64,000 nt of DNA. It comes from Prorocentrum cordatum (Eukaryota; Sar; Dinophyceae; Prorocentrales; Prorocentraceae). This document shows, piece after piece, positions 1 to 10,310 of this stretch; within the stretch, counting starts at the first letter, position 1; each line of letters starts with the position of its first letter. The position numbers and the translations under genes are program-made. The notes below the pieces were generated by a model. That model saw only the letters and a list, made by a program, of their open reading frames with translations, was not told the DNA's origin and made no database searches. The stretch is from positions 165,001 through 229,000 of the forward strand of contig CAUYUJ010003880.1 of assembly GCA_963575745.1 (NCBI GenBank). Direction: 5' to 3'.

Positions 1-560
1 GGCCGCCAAAACGTCCCCAGAGGCCTCCGAAACGACCAATATGAGCCCAAGACGGCCCAAGCGGCCGCCAAGACGCTCCAAGAAGTCCCCAAGTGGTCGC
101 CCCGGAGGACCCCGAGGAGGGAGAATTGTTTATTTTCCATAGTGTGTTTCTGTGTTGTTGGCCTTCTCGGCCTTTCGCCTTTCCGACGCTCCAAGACGGC
201 CCAAGAGGACCGCCAGGACACCTCAAGACGGCCCAAGAGACCCCGAAAACGCTCCCCGGACGGCCCAAGAGACACCCAAGACAGTCCAAGAGGGCTGCAA
301 GGCGGCCCCAAGAGGGGCCCTAGAGGACGATCAAACATTCAAACATCTAATTTTCCGCCCCGAGAGGGCCCCAGGAGGCTCCAAGAGAGCCTGAAGAGGT
401 GCCCAGAGGCTCTCAAGAGTCCCCAAGAAGATCCGAAGAGACCCCAAGAGGCCTCCAAAAGACTCCAAGAGACGACACATACAGGCCCCGGATGACCCCC
501 AAGAGACCCCCAAGAGCCCCCATGGAGCCTTCAGGCCAACATTAGCCGAGGAAGCCCCGC
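1..560 (+). repeat. Dispersed CCAAGAGGCCC-type repeat block
   Basis: Degenerate short units around CCAAGACGGCCC and CCAAGAGGCCCC run through the whole stretch. A conserved core (TTTCCGACGCTCCAAGACGG) sits near 180-210, and a second core (AATTTTCCGCCCCGAGAGG) near 350-370. The same two cores recur in the same order near 2.7-2.8, 3.7-3.9, 4.05-4.27, 58.95-59.18 and 60.35-60.57 kb, so this is one copy of an interspersed element rather than random GC-rich sequence. The open frames crossing it (Pro/Arg/Lys-rich) are products of the repeat. Confidence 0.8.
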
Positions 561-590
561 CCCATCCGCGCCAAGGCTTTTTTCGCCCCC

Positions 591-770
591 ATGTTCCGGA
601 CAAGGCTTTTCGGAACATGGGAAAGGAAGCATGCGCCGCCGACATCGACGACGACGATCGCGCAAGGTACAGAGGGCAGGGGTCCATGGTCCAGGGTGCG
701 AGCGAGTAGGGCGCAGGAGCGCAGGAGAATGATCAGACCCCCCCGTGTTCTGGAAGCGCGCTTCCGGAAC
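591..770. repeat. Two short palindromes on TTCCGGAACATG
   Basis: A hairpin with arms ATGTTCCG and CGGAACAT spans 591-618. A near-perfect 24-bp palindrome centred on GAAGCGCGCTTC spans 747-770. Both contain a TTCCGGAACATG-like word. Their function is unknown. Confidence 0.6.
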
Positions 771-1145
771 ATGGGGTGGGAGAAGACCCCGCAGCCCTTG
801 TGGCAGAATCCCCCCCCTTCAGCGCCCAGGCCGCGCCCGCACCTGGAACCTCACCGCGTGTGAAGGTTTTAGTGTATGTGTGTGTACATATATATATATA
901 TGTATGGTCCAGGGCTTGGCCCCCCCCCCCCCTCCCAATGCTGATGCCATTGCCCCCCCCCCCCCGCGTGATGGTCCCCCCGCCCCCCCTGTGGGCGTGG
1001 CGTGTTGTTGCGCTGCGGTGCCCCCCTCTCCCCCTTGTGGATGTGGTGTGGTGCTGTGGTAGTTCAGAGGTGGGCGTGGCGTGGTGCTCCGCTGCGGTGT
1101 CCCCCTCCCCTCCCTGTGGATGCGGTGTGGTGCTGCGGTGGTTCA

Positions 1146-1367
1146 GAGGTCGTCGTCCTCGTCGTCGTCGTCCTCGTCGTCCTCGTCGTCGTCGTCGTCG
1201 TCGTTGTCGTCGTCATCGTCGTCGTCGCCGTCGTCATCGTCGTCATCGTCGTCGTCGCCGCCGCCGCCGGCGTCGTCGCCGCCGCAGCCGTGGTCGTCGT
1301 CGTGGTCGTCGTCATCGTCGTCGTCGCCGTCGTCGTAGTCGTCGCCGTCGTCGTCGTCGTCGTCTCT
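1146..1367. repeat. (GTC)n trinucleotide microsatellite
   Basis: About 220 bp of almost pure GTC units with CCG and CAT variants. It is followed by two copies of GGGACCATACCATCTGGG at 1368-1385 and 1408-1425. Open frames encoding poly-Ser, poly-Val or poly-Asp through it are artefacts. Confidence 0.95.
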
Positions 1368-1460
1368 GGGACCATACCATCTGGGAGGGGGGGGGGCGAG
1401 GAGTCCTGGGACCATACCATCTGGGGGGGAGGGGGGCGGGGGCCGTGGGCCCGCAGCCCA

Positions 1461-1510
1461 GGATCATATATATGTATATATAAATATATATGTATGTATA
1501 TATGTGTATA

Positions 1511-1546
<36 letters not shown>

Positions 1547-1622
1547 TGTATGTATGTATGTATGTATGTATGTATGTATGTATGTATGTATGTATGTATG
1601 TATGTATGTATGTATGTATGTG

Positions 1623-1670
<48 letters not shown>
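1461..1670. repeat. (TATG)n followed by (TA)n microsatellite
   Basis: A TATA-rich entry leads into roughly 30 tandem TATG units (about 1518-1620) and then a TA dinucleotide tract to 1668. The boundary with GC-rich sequence on the right is sharp. Confidence 0.95.
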
Positions 1671-1674
1671 GGGG

Positions 1675-4380
1675 GGCGTGGTCCGGGGGTCCCGCCCAGG
1701 GACCTCGGCGGGGCATGGCCGGACCGGGGCCTCATTTTCCCTGTGTTTTTACCGGGTTTCCGCGTCCTGGGCCTCAGAGGCCGCCGCTTCCGACCCCCCA
1801 TGGGAGGACGGGGCGGCCGGGGAGGTCGAAAATAGTCCAGGAGGGCCTCCAGAGGCTCCCAAGACGGCCCAAGCAGGCCCCGAGTCGCCGAAAGACCGCT
1901 CCAGGACGCCCAAGATAGGCCCAAGACGGCCCGAGAGGCCCCCCAAGGCACTCCACGACGCTTCAAGACGCCTCTCCAGAGCGCTTCAAGAGGCCGAAAT
2001 CGTAATTTTTACTAAAAGTTCTTTGGAACGATTGTGACCTTCCAGCCTTTTCGGCTGTCCGACGTTCCAAGACGGCTCAATAGGCCCCCAAGAGCGCCCC
2101 AAGACAGCCCAAGAGGGCCCCAAGACGGCCCAAGAGTCGCCCAAGACAGCCCAACAGAGCCCCAAGATGGCCCCAAGTTGCGCCCAAGAGGGGGACCACG
2201 ACTCCAAAATTCTACCCTCCCGCTTGAAGAGTGCCCCAAGGAGCCCCCAAGAGGCCCCAGGAGGCCCCCAAGAGGCACCCAGGAGGCCCAAGCGATGCCT
2301 AAAGAGTCCACACAACAGCCCCGAGGAGGCCCCACAACGGTCCCAAAACGGCTGACGAGAAGCTGCGAAACTGCCTTCACGACGCCCCCGACAGGCCAAC
2401 CACGAGATCCAAACCAACACCCATGAGGCCTCTGACCCACCACCCAGGGCACGGTGGCGGGAGCAGTGACAGCACTTGTGCACAGCATGCTCCGGCGGGA
2501 GCCTTCCGGAACACGCTGCAGGAGAAGGAGGAAGATCAGGAGTAGAGAGAGCTGGAGTGGGAGGAGGAGGAGGAGGGGGACGAGGAGGAGGAAGAGGCCT
2601 CCAAGACAGCTCCAAGATAGCCGAAGAGGTTTCCAAGAGGGCCCTGGGCGGCCCACGAGGGCTCCGAGTCGGTGCCTGAGGCGCCCAAGACGGCCCGAGA
2701 GGGCCCCAAGACGGCCCCAAGAGAGGCCCAAGAAGGGAAGCACGAAGCGAGAATCCGAGCTTTCTACCCCGAGAGGTTCTCGGGAAGTCCCAAGAGGCCC
2801 CCGATCGGATCCAAGAGGCCCCCAAGAAGCTCCCAATAGGGCCGACGAGGTTCCAAGAGATCTCCCAAGGTGGCCCCAAGAGGCACAACTCGTTGTTTTA
2901 CGATTGGGCTCTGACGGGTTTAAAATTTTTCTGCCTTTTGGCATCCCGATGCTCCAAGACGGCCCAAGAGGCTTCCAATACCGCTCCCATATAGAGGAAG
3001 AGGCATCCCAGAGGGCTCCCAAGACGGCCCGCGAGGGCTCCAAGACGGTGCTTGAGGCGCGGCGCCCAAGACGGCCCGAGAGGGCCCCAAGAGCCCCAAG
3101 AGAGGCCCAAGAAGGGGAACGCGACCCAACAGCAGAGCGTCCCCAACAGGCCCACAGGAGGCCGCAAGAGGCCCCCAAGTGGTCCGACGAGGATACCAAA
3201 AGCTTCCCGAGGGCCTAAAAGGCCCCGAGGAGACGTCCAAGAGGCTTTAAAATAGCCTAAGAGTGCCCTCGATGCGTCAAAACTGCTTCCAGGAGGCCCC
3301 CGGGAGGCAACCGGATTGCCTCAATCTGGCCGCAGGTGGCCCCATGTCGGGCCTCCACGCAGCCAAGGCGGCCAATGACGGCAAATGGGGGGAGCCGGGA
3401 TGGGGCCCTCGACATTGCATGGGAGGTCCAGGGGCTCTGGGGGCTGGGCCGGGGCGCTGGGAGCTTTGTTAAATCGACCGAAGACGGCCCCGGATCGCCA
3501 GAAATGGCGCTCCCAGATTGCGAAAACGACCAAGGACGGCCCGAGATTCCCCCATAATTAGGCCGTGACTGTCCAAGAGGCCCCCAAGACGCCCCAGGAG
3601 GCCTCCAAGATGCCTCCCGTGGAGCCCCAGGAGGCAACAATTATTGACTTTCAATTGTTTTTGAAGGATTTTCGAGGTCTCGCCTTTTCAGTTTCCCGAC
3701 ACTCCACGACAGCCCAAGAGGCCCCCATGTCCGCTCCAAGACAGCCCCAGAGGCCTCGAAGACTGCAACGTAACAGCCCAAGTGGGCCCCAAGACGGCGC
3801 CAGAGGCTTCCAAGACGGCCCGAGAGGGCCCCAAGACGGCCCCAAGAGGGGGCCGAGAAGGGTAACCCGAACCGAAAATCCGAGCTTTCCACCCCGAGAG
3901 GCCCTCAGGAGGCCCCGAGAAGCCCCCAAGAGGCCCCAAGAGGGCCCAAGAAGCTCACCACGGGACCGAAGAGGTTCTAAGAGGCCCCCCACGAAGGCCC
4001 CAAGAGGCAAAAGTCATTGTCTTGCCAACGGTTTTTGATTGGTTTTCGAGGTTTCAGCCTTTGGGCATCCCGACGCTCCAAGACGGCCCCAGAGGCCTTC
4101 AAGATCGCTCCAAGATGGCCGAATAGGCTTCCAACAGGGCCCCAAGACGGCCCACGAGGGCCCCAAGACGGTACCTGAGGCGCACAAGGCGGCCCGACAG
4201 GGCACCAAGACGGCCCAAAGAGGGGTCCCAGAGGGGTAAGACGAATTGAAAATCCGAGCCTTCCACCCAGATTGGCTCTCAGGAAGTCCCCGGAGGCTCC
4301 CAATAGGATCCAAGAGGCCCTCAGGAAGCTCCCCGGAGGGCCGAAGAGGTTCCAAGAGGCCTCCCAAGAAGGCCCGAAGA
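1675..4380 (+). repeat. Tandem array of the dispersed CCAAGAGG repeat element
   Basis: Several head-to-tail copies of the element described at 1-560. The first core (a pyrimidine-rich run, then GCCTTTTGGCATCCCGACG and CTCCAAGACGGCCC) occurs near 2035-2080, 2925-2965, 3665-3715 and 4035-4090. The second core (GAAAATCCGAGCTTTCCACC) occurs near 2200, 2745, 3880 and 4240. The segment 3265-3390 is closely matched at 29395-29515, and a terminal-looking stretch at 2425-2461 (GCCTCTGACCCACCACCCAG) recurs at 62413-62449. No gene is supported here. Confidence 0.8.
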
Positions 4381-4409
4381 GGCACAACTCGTTGTTTTTT
4401 CTACAGAGA

Positions 4410-4445
4410 GCCCCACAACGAAGGTTTTTGCATTCGTTGTGGGGC
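4410..4445. repeat. 13-bp hairpin, CCCACAACGAA family
   Basis: Arms GCCCCACAACGAA (4410-4422) and TTCGTTGTGGGGC (4433-4445) are perfectly complementary around a 10-nt loop. A hairpin with the same arm sequence occurs at 29109-29140, so this is a small dispersed foldback. Confidence 0.8.
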
Positions 4446-4522
4446 GGGGGGTCGTCCTTGCGAGGTGGGGGGTGGCTTCGGAGGCCTCCACGAGTTTCCA
4501 GGAGTCTCCAGGGGGGCCCTTG

Positions 4523-5040
4523 GAGCCTCCTCCACAAATAGATTTCTTCTTTGGGGGAGGGGGGGGGGGCCTGAGGTCCTCCACAACTGGATTTCTTCTG
4601 TATGTGTTGGGGGGGGGGGGCTGGGAGCCTCCACATATAGATTTCTTATTCGAGGGCCCCCTGGGAGTCTCCACAAATGGATTTCTTCTATGGGAGGGGG
4701 GGTCCCGTCCCAGGGAGGAAGAGTTCAAAGAAAAAGGATTTCAAGATAAACTCAATCCCGACTGTTTTTACATGGTTTGGTGCCCCTCGAGGCTAGGAAA
4801 CATTGATTTTTACATGGTTTCGTGCACCTCATCATTTTACTTATGTTTTTCAAGGTTTTCGGGCCTCGAGGGGCACCAAACCTTGTAAAAACACAGTCGG
4901 GATTAGATTATCTTGAAATCCTTTTTTGGGGAGGGGAATTCTTCCTCCCTGGGATGGAAGCCCCCCCCCCTCCATAGAAGAATTCCATTTGTGGAGGGTT
5001 CAGGGGGCCCTCCCACAGAAGAAATCTATTTGTGGAGGCT
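4523..5040. repeat. Long foldback element with internal tandem units
   Basis: The left arm (about 4629-4796) and right arm (about 4862-5040) are inverted copies of each other over roughly 170 bp with small indels. Both read from CTCCACAAATAGATTTCTTC through AGGATTTCAAGATAA to TTTGGTGCCCCTCGAGGC. A 65-bp AT-rich loop separates them. On the left the outer part continues as tandem copies of the CTCCACAAATAGATTTCTTC unit near 4533, 4580, 4630 and 4670. The structure resembles a MITE or foldback transposon. No protein is encoded. Confidence 0.8.
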
Positions 5041-5089
5041 CTCAGGGGGTCCTCCGATCTCAGTATGTCTCCTCATGCGTTTTCACACT

Positions 5090-5420
5090 TCAATCCCTCC
5101 GTCCACTCTGTATCATACCGTACCCCCGCCTCCCCCCCTCCATACTTCCTCGGCCTCGTCGGTTTCCATCTCCCTCCCCCCCCCGTCCCCCCCTCCCCTC
5201 ATTTGGCCCCTCGCCACCTACCTATATCGGCCTCCTCCCTTTGCCCCTCGATCCCTTTAGATTTTTGTGAATCCTCCATTCGATCTCTCGGCTCCCTTCG
5301 GTTACCCTCCTCGGTCCCCCATTCATCCCCTTCTCATTCCTCTGTCCTCTCTCCTTCCTCCCTCCTTCCGCCCTCCGTCCTCCCTCCTTCCTCCCCCCCA
5401 TGCTCCCTCTTTCGAGTGAG
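5090..5420. repeat. Pyrimidine-rich low-complexity tract
   Basis: CCCTCC/TCCTTCC-rich sequence with no credible frame. A similar tract precedes the (AGT)n array at about 18300-18560. It marks the left edge of the lower-GC gene island. Confidence 0.7.
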
Positions 5421-5528
5421 TCTGGCTCAAGATACAGGCCAACTAGGTTTAACCAACTGTTTGTTGGCATCAGTGTTAACCACCGCCCGGTGTAAGCTTA
5501 TTGTTGACGCTCGGCAGCGTTTGTCGCC

Positions 5529-7343
5529 ATGGCGCAACAGCAGGGGACGAAGCGGAAAAACTCCTCGCAGGGAATAGAGAGTGCGTTCGAACATTCTGGA
5601 GTAACTTCGTTTTCCATATCTTTTGATAACGATGAGGTTACGATTCCTGAGCCCATCCATGATGCAACGAAAGCGTTTCGCGAAAGGACTCTAAAAGGCT
5701 ATACCCGAATGGACGAGCCATTGACCAAAAAGGAACACCAGGATGGAACGCTGATTATCGCATTATACGTCGATCTTGACGTAGCATGGGATTCCAAGCA
5801 TGATTTCTTGTTGGCGCGTTTGCTCGGTCTCATTTTCGGGCGTGAGCTGCGTGCTCACCCGAATTCAGTGTACGCTTATAATAACGGTGGTTGGGTAGAG
5901 ACGGTGCAGCTGTCATGTCGAGCTGACTCTCAACATTGCTCGTTATCTGTGTTCTTTTCTGATATCAGAACAGGTGCCGCGTGCATTCGAGGATGCAATG
6001 AACTTTTGCAAGAGCTTTAAGACATGGGGTGAGTTCAAACCAGTCGAAGATTTCGAATCGAACGAGGACCACTGGGCACTGTCGCCCTTCAAGGTGCTGA
6101 AATACATACCATGGAGGATGGCCAAGGCAGGGGGTGCCAAACAAGCTGGAGCCTTAGAGTGTTATGCTCAATTGTTTCAGTTGCCCATGCCAGACCCCTT
6201 CTCCCACTGTGGCTTTCTCCAACGCGTGCCTGGGGCATAGGGGCCGCGCAGAAGGCGAAATCCTGGCGGTCAAGCGAAAAGCAGAAACGAATGATTCTTA
6301 CGTTTACATTCCCGCCGGGCTCGACTATAAGGTAAACGAAGACTGTTGCGCCATAGTGAAAAAGGCGTTGGATGCCACGTATGCTGGAAACCCGCGGGCC
6401 CGTGGAAAAAATATGTTGAGCGAGGCCTTGGGTCTATTTGGCCTATACGAAGTACAGCGTTGTAATTTCATCACTGGCATCGCTGCGAACTCGAAGTCGA
6501 TGCTGTCTGATATGCGGGCAAACTTCTTTCAGGAAAACCACATCTTCAGCAGTGCAACGGTCTTCGAGATTGATGAGAAATTTCGCAAACAAGCGCGTGG
6601 GTTCGCATATGCTCGATGCCTCACAGTGCAGGGGGTTGGTCATGCTATCAAATTGAAGACTGATATCTTTAAAAAGGTATGTTCCGGTGAGAAACTGGCC
6701 GCCCGATGTAATTATGTGAAGGAGACGTGCATGTTCGATTGGAAGCGCTGCGCGTTCTTCTGGGAAGTAAACAAGGAGGTGCCGCATGAAAAAAGTGCAA
6801 GACCCAGAAAATGAGGAAACATGGAAGTCATTCTTACGTAGAATCATTATCATCAAGCTCCTATCTGTCTTCACATCGAACGAGGACGACGTGGGCGAAG
6901 AGAAGAAAATCTTCTTGGAGGATCCAAGCCTCAGGCCTTTCTTCACGTCTCCCGATGGGCGATTCACTTACATGTTTGATCACATCCTTCCACTGGCCCG
7001 AAAGTTTGGTCTGGATGCGGCACTGGACTTGCTCAGCAATCCAAACGAACAAGAGAGAGAGGACGCGAAGATTTTTGCGCGCTCCATGGTGCGCGCCGAA
7101 CACGGTGATAAGATCGGCCAGCGAGGCCCGGAATATTGGGAACATGTACTTCTTCTCGCGCGCGAAAAATACAGCCCACAAGGACAGTTTTTGCGACAGC
7201 CTATCTGATTCAGAAGTTGGACGTGGTTCCCGGGGAGTGCCGCGCCCACGAGCACGGACAAGAAGCCATGTCGATTGGCATGTTTCAGGAAAGCAGTACG
7301 GGAGAATCCTCTACTGTTCGCGTTCGACATGTAAGAAAAAGGG
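5529..7343 (+). pseudogene. D5-like superfamily 3 helicase, frame-broken
   Basis: Translation starts at a strong ATG (GCCATGG) at 5529 but needs frame changes near 5900-5970, 6165-6240 and 6768-6814; a TGA (7206-7208) and a TAA (7341-7343) then lie in frame. The joined reading has D5/SF3 features: YAYNNGGWV early on; a degenerate Walker A, GIAANSKSML (GxxxxGKS with Ser for the second Gly); then IFKKVCSGEKLAARCNY with FWEVNKEVP, matching the K..sGD..aR and N.xP signature of SF3 helicases; then LRRIIIIKLLSVF, matching the segment after the arginine-finger region. The family (poxvirus D5, phage and NCLDV helicase-primases) unwinds DNA in viral replication. Walker B is not clear. Base composition is lower in GC than the flanks. 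It could be a decayed gene, or one with unrecognised introns; the two stops and odd frame changes favour decay. Confidence 0.6.
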
Positions 7344-8390
7344 TACAACAGGTTCCAGCTCGATGTGAGGCGGCTCAACGATATAATGACTCGTCATGGC
7401 CAGCAGTATTTCGGCGGCCTCGTGCAGCAGTTACCAAGCGTTTTTGACAGTAAAAGGAAATTGGTTAACTCCGCAATGAAGTCCATGGTGGCGGAGATAT
7501 TCGGCGCGAGCCAATGCGCGGGTGGAAAGCCCTATGTGGCTACGCAGATGGCCGACGATGAGGAGATGCACCGTCTCTGGGAACGGGCATGCAACGTTGA
7601 TGAGGTGAGGCGGCTAACGGTCGGTCGGAAATCAGATTTCGGATTGCAATTGTTGCGATCGTGTCTGCGTAGATTGAGTTCTGCGGGCTGCGCAGACGAG
7701 CGGACCCCAGGGGCTACTCTTCTTCAAGTAACCTGTGCCAAGAAGCACGGCCGGTATTTTGCAGTCGGGCCGTCGATGCAATATCTCACGCAAAGATGTA
7801 GGGCCGCTTTATGCAAGGGTGATGGGGTAGACGTGGACATGGCCTGCAGCTGTCCGAGTATATTAGTGATACTTGCGGACAGGTGGGGTCTAGGGAGTCA
7901 TCTGAACATCTTCCGCCACTACGCCGCGCATTCCAAAACTTGGCGATCCTTCTTCCAAGAGTATGACCATGACATGAACGAAGCCGACGCCAAGACTCTG
8001 CCGCTGAAGTGCATGCTTGATTTCAAGCCTTGGGGCGATAACCCACTCTTGTGGAGCATCAAAGCAGAAGTATTGGAATTCTTGACGGACGCTCTGCGAC
8101 TCCCCCAGAATTCTGAGTTGGCGCCCATGTACAATGACCAGCACAATCCTCTCATGTCCAAACTCGCCCATATTCTCTTCGATCACGAGGCGAAGTATCT
8201 TGGCGAATTCCTTGTATTCCTTAAGGATGCTGACCGCGAGTTGCACATTTCATGCGCGATATTCGACGGCGCTATCATCGTGCCATCCGCTCCCGAAAAG
8301 GCCCAGATTCTCCATAGCAAAATTGATGAGTGGAATCGTCGAATGCCCGTGAGGGTTGCAATCGTAGACAGGGGGGTGCCTTGGAAGTAA
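7344..8390 (+). CDS. Polymerase-like C-terminal domain continuing the helicase frame
   Basis: This is an open frame of 348 codons in the same frame as the end of the preceding helicase segment, separated from it only by the TAA at 7341. The first in-frame ATG is at 7386. Two acidic motifs stand out: VDVDMACSCPSILVIL at about residues 155-170 of the segment and CAIFDGAIIV near the C terminus, with lysines between. A D.D....P.IL motif followed by FDG resembles the palm of family-A-like viral polymerases and of uncharacterised protist proteins. Helicase-polymerase fusions (TVpol-S3H) are known in polinton-like viruses, but there the polymerase comes first. The activity is therefore inferred only. 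Three copies of the 17-nt stem-loop follow the stop codon. Confidence 0.45.
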   Translation, partial: YNRFQLDVRRLNDIMTRHGQQYFGGLVQQLPSVFDSKRKLVNSAMKSMVAEIFGASQCAGGKPYVATQMADDEEMHRLWERACNVDEVRRLTVGRKSDFGLQLLRSCLRRLSSAGCADERTPGATLLQVTCAKKHGRYFAVGPSMQYLTQRCRAALCKGDGVDVDMACSCPSILVILADRWGLGSHLNIFRHYAAHSKTWRSFFQEYDHDMNEADAKTLPLKCMLDFKPWGDNPLLWSIKAEVLEFLTDALRLPQNSELAPMYNDQHNPLMSKLAHILFDHEAKYLGEFLVFLKDADRELHISCAIFDGAIIVPSAPEKAQILHSKIDEWNRRMPVRVAIVDRGVPWK

Positions 8391-8558
8391 GTTAGTATCA
8401 CTCGGCATTTATCGATATTTGTTTAGCGCTGAGACCCACAGACAGAGAGAGCTTTAGGAAGCGAGTGAGCTCCTCGACAAACGCGTGAATGGTGTCTGAT
8501 CGACATGCACTCGGCTCTCGCGCGCGAGCCGTTGACCGCTCGTCTGTTGGGCCCTCGC

Positions 8559-8706
8559 GTTGACTGATTGTCATTCGAATGTCCAGTAGCCCTTTCCAAG
8601 TTGATTGCATCTGATCTGCGCGTGATGACTGATTGTCCTCGTAGTTTGCCAGAAGGAGTCTGATAGTCTACAGCAGCAAATAATCGAATGATGACTGATC
8701 GTCATT
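8559..8706 (+). terminator. Three 17-nt stem-loops after the helicase/polymerase gene
   Basis: GTTGACTGATTGTCATT (8559), GATGACTGATTGTCCTC (8624) and GATGACTGATCGTCATT (8690) share a TGATT/TGATC loop and a GAC/GTC stem base. A weaker relative begins at 8491. They are part of a family repeated behind most genes of this island in the sense orientation, suggesting transcript 3' ends or RNA processing. Confidence 0.5.
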
Positions 8707-9054
8707 GGTTCAGGATTCGGCTCGCGCGCCTTCGTGCGAAAAAGAAACCTTGTTGGTGCTCGCGCCATCTCGATATCGACGCGGGAACGTCTCTCTCCCA
8801 AATTGCGAAGATAGAAGAGAAATAAGCAACCTTCACAGCTCCCGTTCGGAGTGCACCTCCAAACAATCACCTTTCTCGCTTGGCTCGCCATGGTAGACAC
8901 ATTATTCGTGCGAGTCCATTGTCCCTCGCCCGGTGCGTAAAGTCAGTATGCGCGGTGATTACCGGTGTTGCCCGAGCATTTTAGATTGCGGCTTCTGATT
9001 CGAAGTCAAATCAACGCCCCTTTTGAACAGTATACTTGAGAGAATCTGACCGGG
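8707..9054. other. Intergenic region upstream of the ASCH-like gene
   Basis: No supported gene. A 109-codon minus-strand frame (8571-8900) overlaps the stem-loops and shows no recognisable motif. AT-richer sequence at 9028-9050 precedes the next ATG and may contain its promoter. Confidence 0.4.
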
Positions 9055-9711
9055 ATGGCGGAGCGTCGTGGCCTCGTTGCGCATCTCGAGTGGGCTACGT
9101 TAATTATCAGACAAAATGAGCCGAAGACTTTCGAACTTCGTAATCGCCGTTGCAAGTTGGCCAGGGGCACCCCAGTCGATCTCATTGCGCGCGGTGCGGG
9201 GCGGCGCTATGGGGGCCGGGCTTCCTTTACTGTTTTGGGCGGTGCCCAGTTTGAAGAAAACGTCGTCTTGGCGACGCGTGGCGACATCATAGCTGCCTTC
9301 GAGCACCACCGCGTACCAATCAACAGGGCCATGCAGATGGTAAATAAATGGAAGCAGAAAATTGCAATCGCATGGAGATTTCCTCATGCCGTGCCACTGG
9401 CCCATCCATCTGACATATTTGCCAGGAAGGGAAGCGGCGTCGCGTGGTGCATCTGGTCAGACCCACGCGATCGAGCCGGGCCTCTTGCTCTTCTTGACGG
9501 GCAGGAGTTGCCCGACAACGATGCGACGGACATCTCGGCAGTCGACGATGGCCCTTTTGACAATGACGTTCCAGGCGGCGGAGCACGCGGTGATGAATCT
9601 GACGGCGACGACGCTCGCGCAGACGACAACGACATGCCGGAAAATGGCGACGAAGGTCTGGGTGGCAGTGCACACGCCCGAAGTGATGGCGCAATGGTCG
9701 TGCAAGAGTGA
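9055..9711 (+). CDS. ASCH/PUA-like domain protein with acidic tail
   Basis: An intact 218-codon frame from ATG (GGGATGG context) to TGA. Residues about 12-60 read WATLIIRQNEPKTFELRNRR, then GTPVDLIARGAG and YGGRASFTVLGG. This matches the ASCH layout of a kT.E.R motif followed by two beta strands and a glycine-rich G.a.f turn. A helix and an AWRFPHAVPLAHP segment complete a domain of typical size (about 130 residues). The last 75 residues are Asp/Gly-rich and probably disordered. ASCH proteins have a PUA-like fold and bind RNA or act on modified nucleosides; the substrate here is unknown. Composition and the trailing stem-loop at 9765 tie it to the helicase gene upstream. The family call is by motif only. 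Confidence 0.5.
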   Translation: MAERRGLVAHLEWATLIIRQNEPKTFELRNRRCKLARGTPVDLIARGAGRRYGGRASFTVLGGAQFEENVVLATRGDIIAAFEHHRVPINRAMQMVNKWKQKIAIAWRFPHAVPLAHPSDIFARKGSGVAWCIWSDPRDRAGPLALLDGQELPDNDATDISAVDDGPFDNDVPGGGARGDESDGDDARADDNDMPENGDEGLGGSAHARSDGAMVVQE

Positions 9712-9764
9712 ACGAGCACGGCGCGCTATTGCATAATGATTTCGCACGTGTGCCGTGAGATCAT

Positions 9765-9781
9765 GATGACTGGTTGTCATT
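9765..9781 (+). terminator. 17-nt stem-loop after the ASCH-like gene
   Basis: GATGAC-TGGTT-GTCATT, 54 bp past the stop codon; same family and orientation as the other stem-loops of the island. Confidence 0.5.
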
Positions 9782-9902
9782 GTTTGGTGCATGTGCTTCA
9801 GCGGGTGCTCTTGCAGTTCGACTGCGCCGTCGGTTTATGACGACTGCTTATCCTTATCTGACGGCTACTATTGAGTTCGTATGTAGAAGGCAGGCTTTGC
9901 GC

Positions 9903-9919
9903 GATGACTTATTGTCATC
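9903..9919 (+). terminator. 17-nt stem-loop, perfect 6-bp stem
   Basis: GATGAC-TTATT-GTCATC. The perfect stem with a changed loop suggests selection on the helix. No gene is recognised between this copy and the one at 9765. Confidence 0.5.
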
Positions 9920-10019
9920 AGCCTCCGAACTTCATCATTGCGCCATAAAAAAACAACTTAGGTATCTTATCATGGGAACCTCGTCTACCTCAATTGGCTT
10001 AGCTTTTTGCAGGGTTCGT

Positions 10020-10310
10020 GTCCCATCTTGAGGCATCGGATGGCCATCGGAAACGAAAAGGCGAGAAGCCGAAACACATGTGTTTTCTTTATGTTTTTGA
10101 AGGATGCTGGCTTCTTGGAGGCCTCCTTGGAGAGCGATTTAGCCTCTTGGAGCCGTCTTGGAGCGTTCTTGGAGCGTCTTGGAGCATCTTCGGAGCCATC
10201 TTGAGGCATCTTAGGCCATATTGAGCCATCTTGGAGCTCATCTTGGGCTCTCCGAGCCGCTCTTGGAGCCATCTTGGGCCATCTTGGACGCTCCAACTAT
10301 CAGCAACATC
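10020..10310 (-). repeat. Dispersed CCAAGAGG repeat element, reverse orientation
   Basis: TCTTGGAGCC-rich units are the reverse complement of the element at 1-560. It was probably inserted into the gene island, because sequence on the left has the island's lower GC. Confidence 0.65.

Noticed and set aside
1002-1966. Opposing 277- and 300-codon frames with Val/Tyr/Ile/Thr runs
   Set aside because: Translations of (GTC)n, (TATG)n and (TA)n microsatellites.
5420-5440. Partial spliced-leader match (TGGCTCAAG)
   Set aside because: Only nine bases match; chance level in a window this size.
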